Source of the DNA: Mojavia pulchra JT2-VF2
GTDB lineage: Bacteria; Cyanobacteriota; Cyanobacteriia; Cyanobacteriales; Nostocaceae
DNA: 64,000 nucleotides
Direction of reading: 5' to 3'
Assembly (NCBI GenBank): GCA_019359325.1
Contig: JAHHHN010000006.1
Span: forward strand, 1 to 64,000
The stretch's first letter is position 1. Every line of letters begins with the position of its first letter. Under the pieces are notes generated by a model. The model was not told the origin of the DNA and did no database searches. It saw nothing but the letters and a program-made list of their open reading frames with translations. Below, piece after piece: positions 62,638 to 64,000 of the stretch. The translations under genes and the position numbers were made by a program.

Positions 62638-63777
62638 TTGGATAACAATTTTGATTTTTTGGTTGTGGGTTTGGCAGAGTTTTTCCGTGCAGATAATCAA
62701 TACCAAATTCCTAAATACCCATACCCTGATTTGTTACGGCGTGCCTGCAATACTTTGGCATTGAAGATGACAGCTATTCCTTATCCACGTACTCTAGAAG
62801 GTCTTTTTCATCTTCTAGAAAAACCCTTGCAAACATGGTATCCGTTGGAGATACCAAAGGAGTTTGACTCAGAATATGGCTTAATTTACGATAAAGCGTT
62901 AAGTGAGGAAGCAAGCCAGTATTTCTACGAACAGTTGGTAAAACGAGGGCAACTTCCTGAGTTGGCTTCTGTGAAAGTACAACAAATTGCGCTGGAGAAC
63001 TTTCAGTTTCTGAGGTTGCTGGAAAAACTGCAAGAAGCCAACGAAAATGATGCTAAACACGCCCAACAAGAATATGTTTTACTGCGGCGATTTATAATTG
63101 CGAATCCTTACACTACTTTAGAGAAACTTCGCAACAGGTTTTCTCAAACGCGTTACATAACTATTAATGATGTTGGCGAACTGTACGAAGACTGTAAAGA
63201 AAATGAATCTTATTGGTGCTGCGATCGCTGCGGCCCTTTAATTAAAAAACATGGACATTTACGTGGCATTAAGCCAAGCGTCTGCAACGATCATCGGAAA
63301 AACTTGTCCCATGTCCGGCGCATTTATTGGAAGCGAGGTCTGTGTCGTCTCAAGTTTGGTATTCATTGGCGTGTTTGTTTGCCTGGAATTCCAGAGATAC
63401 GTCTGTTTAGTGCTTTAGAAAAGCTGCATAAACAACAGCCAGAACATCTTTGCGAAGTTCAACTTTGGCCTGGTATTGACCGTTACGACCTGCAACTACG
63501 TTTTGGTGATGGTTCAGTCTGGGCTGTAGATATCAAAGACTACCGAAATCCCTATGATTTGGCTTTGCAACTGAAGCCGATATTTGGGGAAGGCGATTTG
63601 CGCTATGACGAAAGTTTTTATGTTATTCCTAACCATCGTCTGCATCAACGCCAAGATTACATCGACATCTTGCGCGAAGAAGCAACAGGATTGCCAAAAA
63701 GCACCCATCTTTTCAGCGATACAGCTTTTGAAGAAAGAGTCGTCGCTAAGATAATGCACCTGAGTCAAGGGAAATAG
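62638..63777 (+). CDS. Zinc-finger PD-(D/E)XK nuclease-like defence protein
   Basis: The 379-residue product starts at TTG 62638, placed five bases after a perfect AGGAGGT. The open frame reaches 62611 but that part includes the ribosome-binding site. A helical N-terminal half (about 1-190) leads to a Cys cluster (YWCCDRCGPLIKKHGH and a later CNDH) that probably binds zinc. A nuclease-like core (about 285-330) shows CEVQLWPGIDRYDLQL and WAVDIKDYRNP, the D...(D/E)xK signature. It resembles, from memory, the REase found with pPIWI_RE modules, but no PIWI gene is in view. The next gene begins four bases after its stop. Confidence 0.72.
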   Translation: MDNNFDFLVVGLAEFFRADNQYQIPKYPYPDLLRRACNTLALKMTAIPYPRTLEGLFHLLEKPLQTWYPLEIPKEFDSEYGLIYDKALSEEASQYFYEQLVKRGQLPELASVKVQQIALENFQFLRLLEKLQEANENDAKHAQQEYVLLRRFIIANPYTTLEKLRNRFSQTRYITINDVGELYEDCKENESYWCCDRCGPLIKKHGHLRGIKPSVCNDHRKNLSHVRRIYWKRGLCRLKFGIHWRVCLPGIPEIRLFSALEKLHKQQPEHLCEVQLWPGIDRYDLQLRFGDGSVWAVDIKDYRNPYDLALQLKPIFGEGDLRYDESFYVIPNHRLHQRQDYIDILREEATGLPKSTHLFSDTAFEERVVAKIMHLSQGK

Positions 63778-63781
63778 CATT

Positions 63782-64000
63782 ATGAGCCAAATGACATTAT
63801 TTAAGCCACCTGATATTTTTACAGAGCGTGTCAAAGAATTGAAAGATAACTCTGAGCTAGATCGAGAACAAGCCCAATTATTACTTCAGGTAGAACTTGG
63901 CTTTGCATTGATGGAGTGTTTAGGAATTGATGACGAAGCAGTAACAGCAGTTTGGGCAATACTCAGTGGTATGCCTTTGCGACACCCACGTTTACATAAT
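63782..64000 (+). CDS. Unknown protein, 5' part only (cut by window edge)
   Basis: The frame opens with ATG 63782 and stays open to the window end (73 residues: MSQMTLFKPPDIFTERVKEL and on). It is helical and acidic with DREQAQLLLQVELGFALMEC. It is co-transcribed with the nuclease gene four bases upstream, so it probably belongs to the same defence operon. The family is not recognised. Confidence 0.75.
   Translation, partial: MSQMTLFKPPDIFTERVKELKDNSELDREQAQLLLQVELGFALMECLGIDDEAVTAVWAILSGMPLRHPRLHN

Overview
The window comes from a filamentous, very probably heterocyst-forming cyanobacterium of the Nostoc type. The sequence is rich in the HIP1 octamer GCGATCGC (for example 53-60). It carries photosystem genes (5' end of psbD, ycf4, psaC), an icfG-type carbon-regulation cluster, and the tandem heptamer and G-rich repeats typical of Nostoc intergenic DNA. 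No rRNA, tRNA, CRISPR array or intact insertion sequence was recognised.

Layout. 1-5.2 kb: psbD (minus strand, cut by the edge) diverges from ycf4, followed by a lipoprotein cyclophilin, a ketoacyl synthase and a DUF928 exported protein. 5.2-12.7 kb: signalling and repeat proteins, namely a CHASE2 nucleotide cyclase, a TPR protein, a decayed CHAT fragment and a large exported TPR-CHAT protein. 12.7-19.7 kb (minus strand): an SLH-OprB porin and a 1585-residue multicopper oxidase with DUF4114-like repeats. 19.7-22.2 kb: 2.5 kb without genes. 22.2-37.8 kb: an enlarged icfG locus. 37.9-44 kb: an ABM-like protein and divergent PadR regulator, a folate/biopterin-type transporter, a carotenoid oxygenase, glutamate dehydrogenase and a relic of a DUF3368 toxin. 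44-51.7 kb: a kinase-FGE protein whose C-terminus looks like a diversity-generating-retroelement (DGR) target, a DUF433/PIN toxin-antitoxin pair, a membrane protein, a DUF1537 kinase and minCDE. 51.9-59.6 kb: housekeeping genes (MAPEG, fmt, psaC, glmS). 59.9-64 kb: a defence-like island (AIPR protein, ImmA protease plus XRE repressor, a zinc-finger PD-(D/E)XK protein and a cut gene).

How the genes work together. The 22-38 kb region matches, from memory, the gene order of the Synechocystis icfG cluster: carboxymuconolactone decarboxylase-like protein, DJ-1/PfpI protein, AGE-family protein, STAS, glgX, STAS, IcfG PP2C phosphatase, RsbW-like kinase. It looks like a partner-switching module tied to glycogen and sugar use. 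Here it is enlarged by two proteins built from small ligand-binding or enzyme folds. The larger is a 1117-residue chain with the order CMD, EthD, EthD, VOC, SRPBCC, SnoaL, SnoaL. It keeps ribosome-binding sites at internal domain borders and shares a 487-bp identical block with its neighbour. It looks like an operon fused into one reading frame and is the most unusual object in the window. The second is the kinase-FGE gene with a DGR-type variable end and no reverse transcriptase nearby. The third is the defence island at the right edge.
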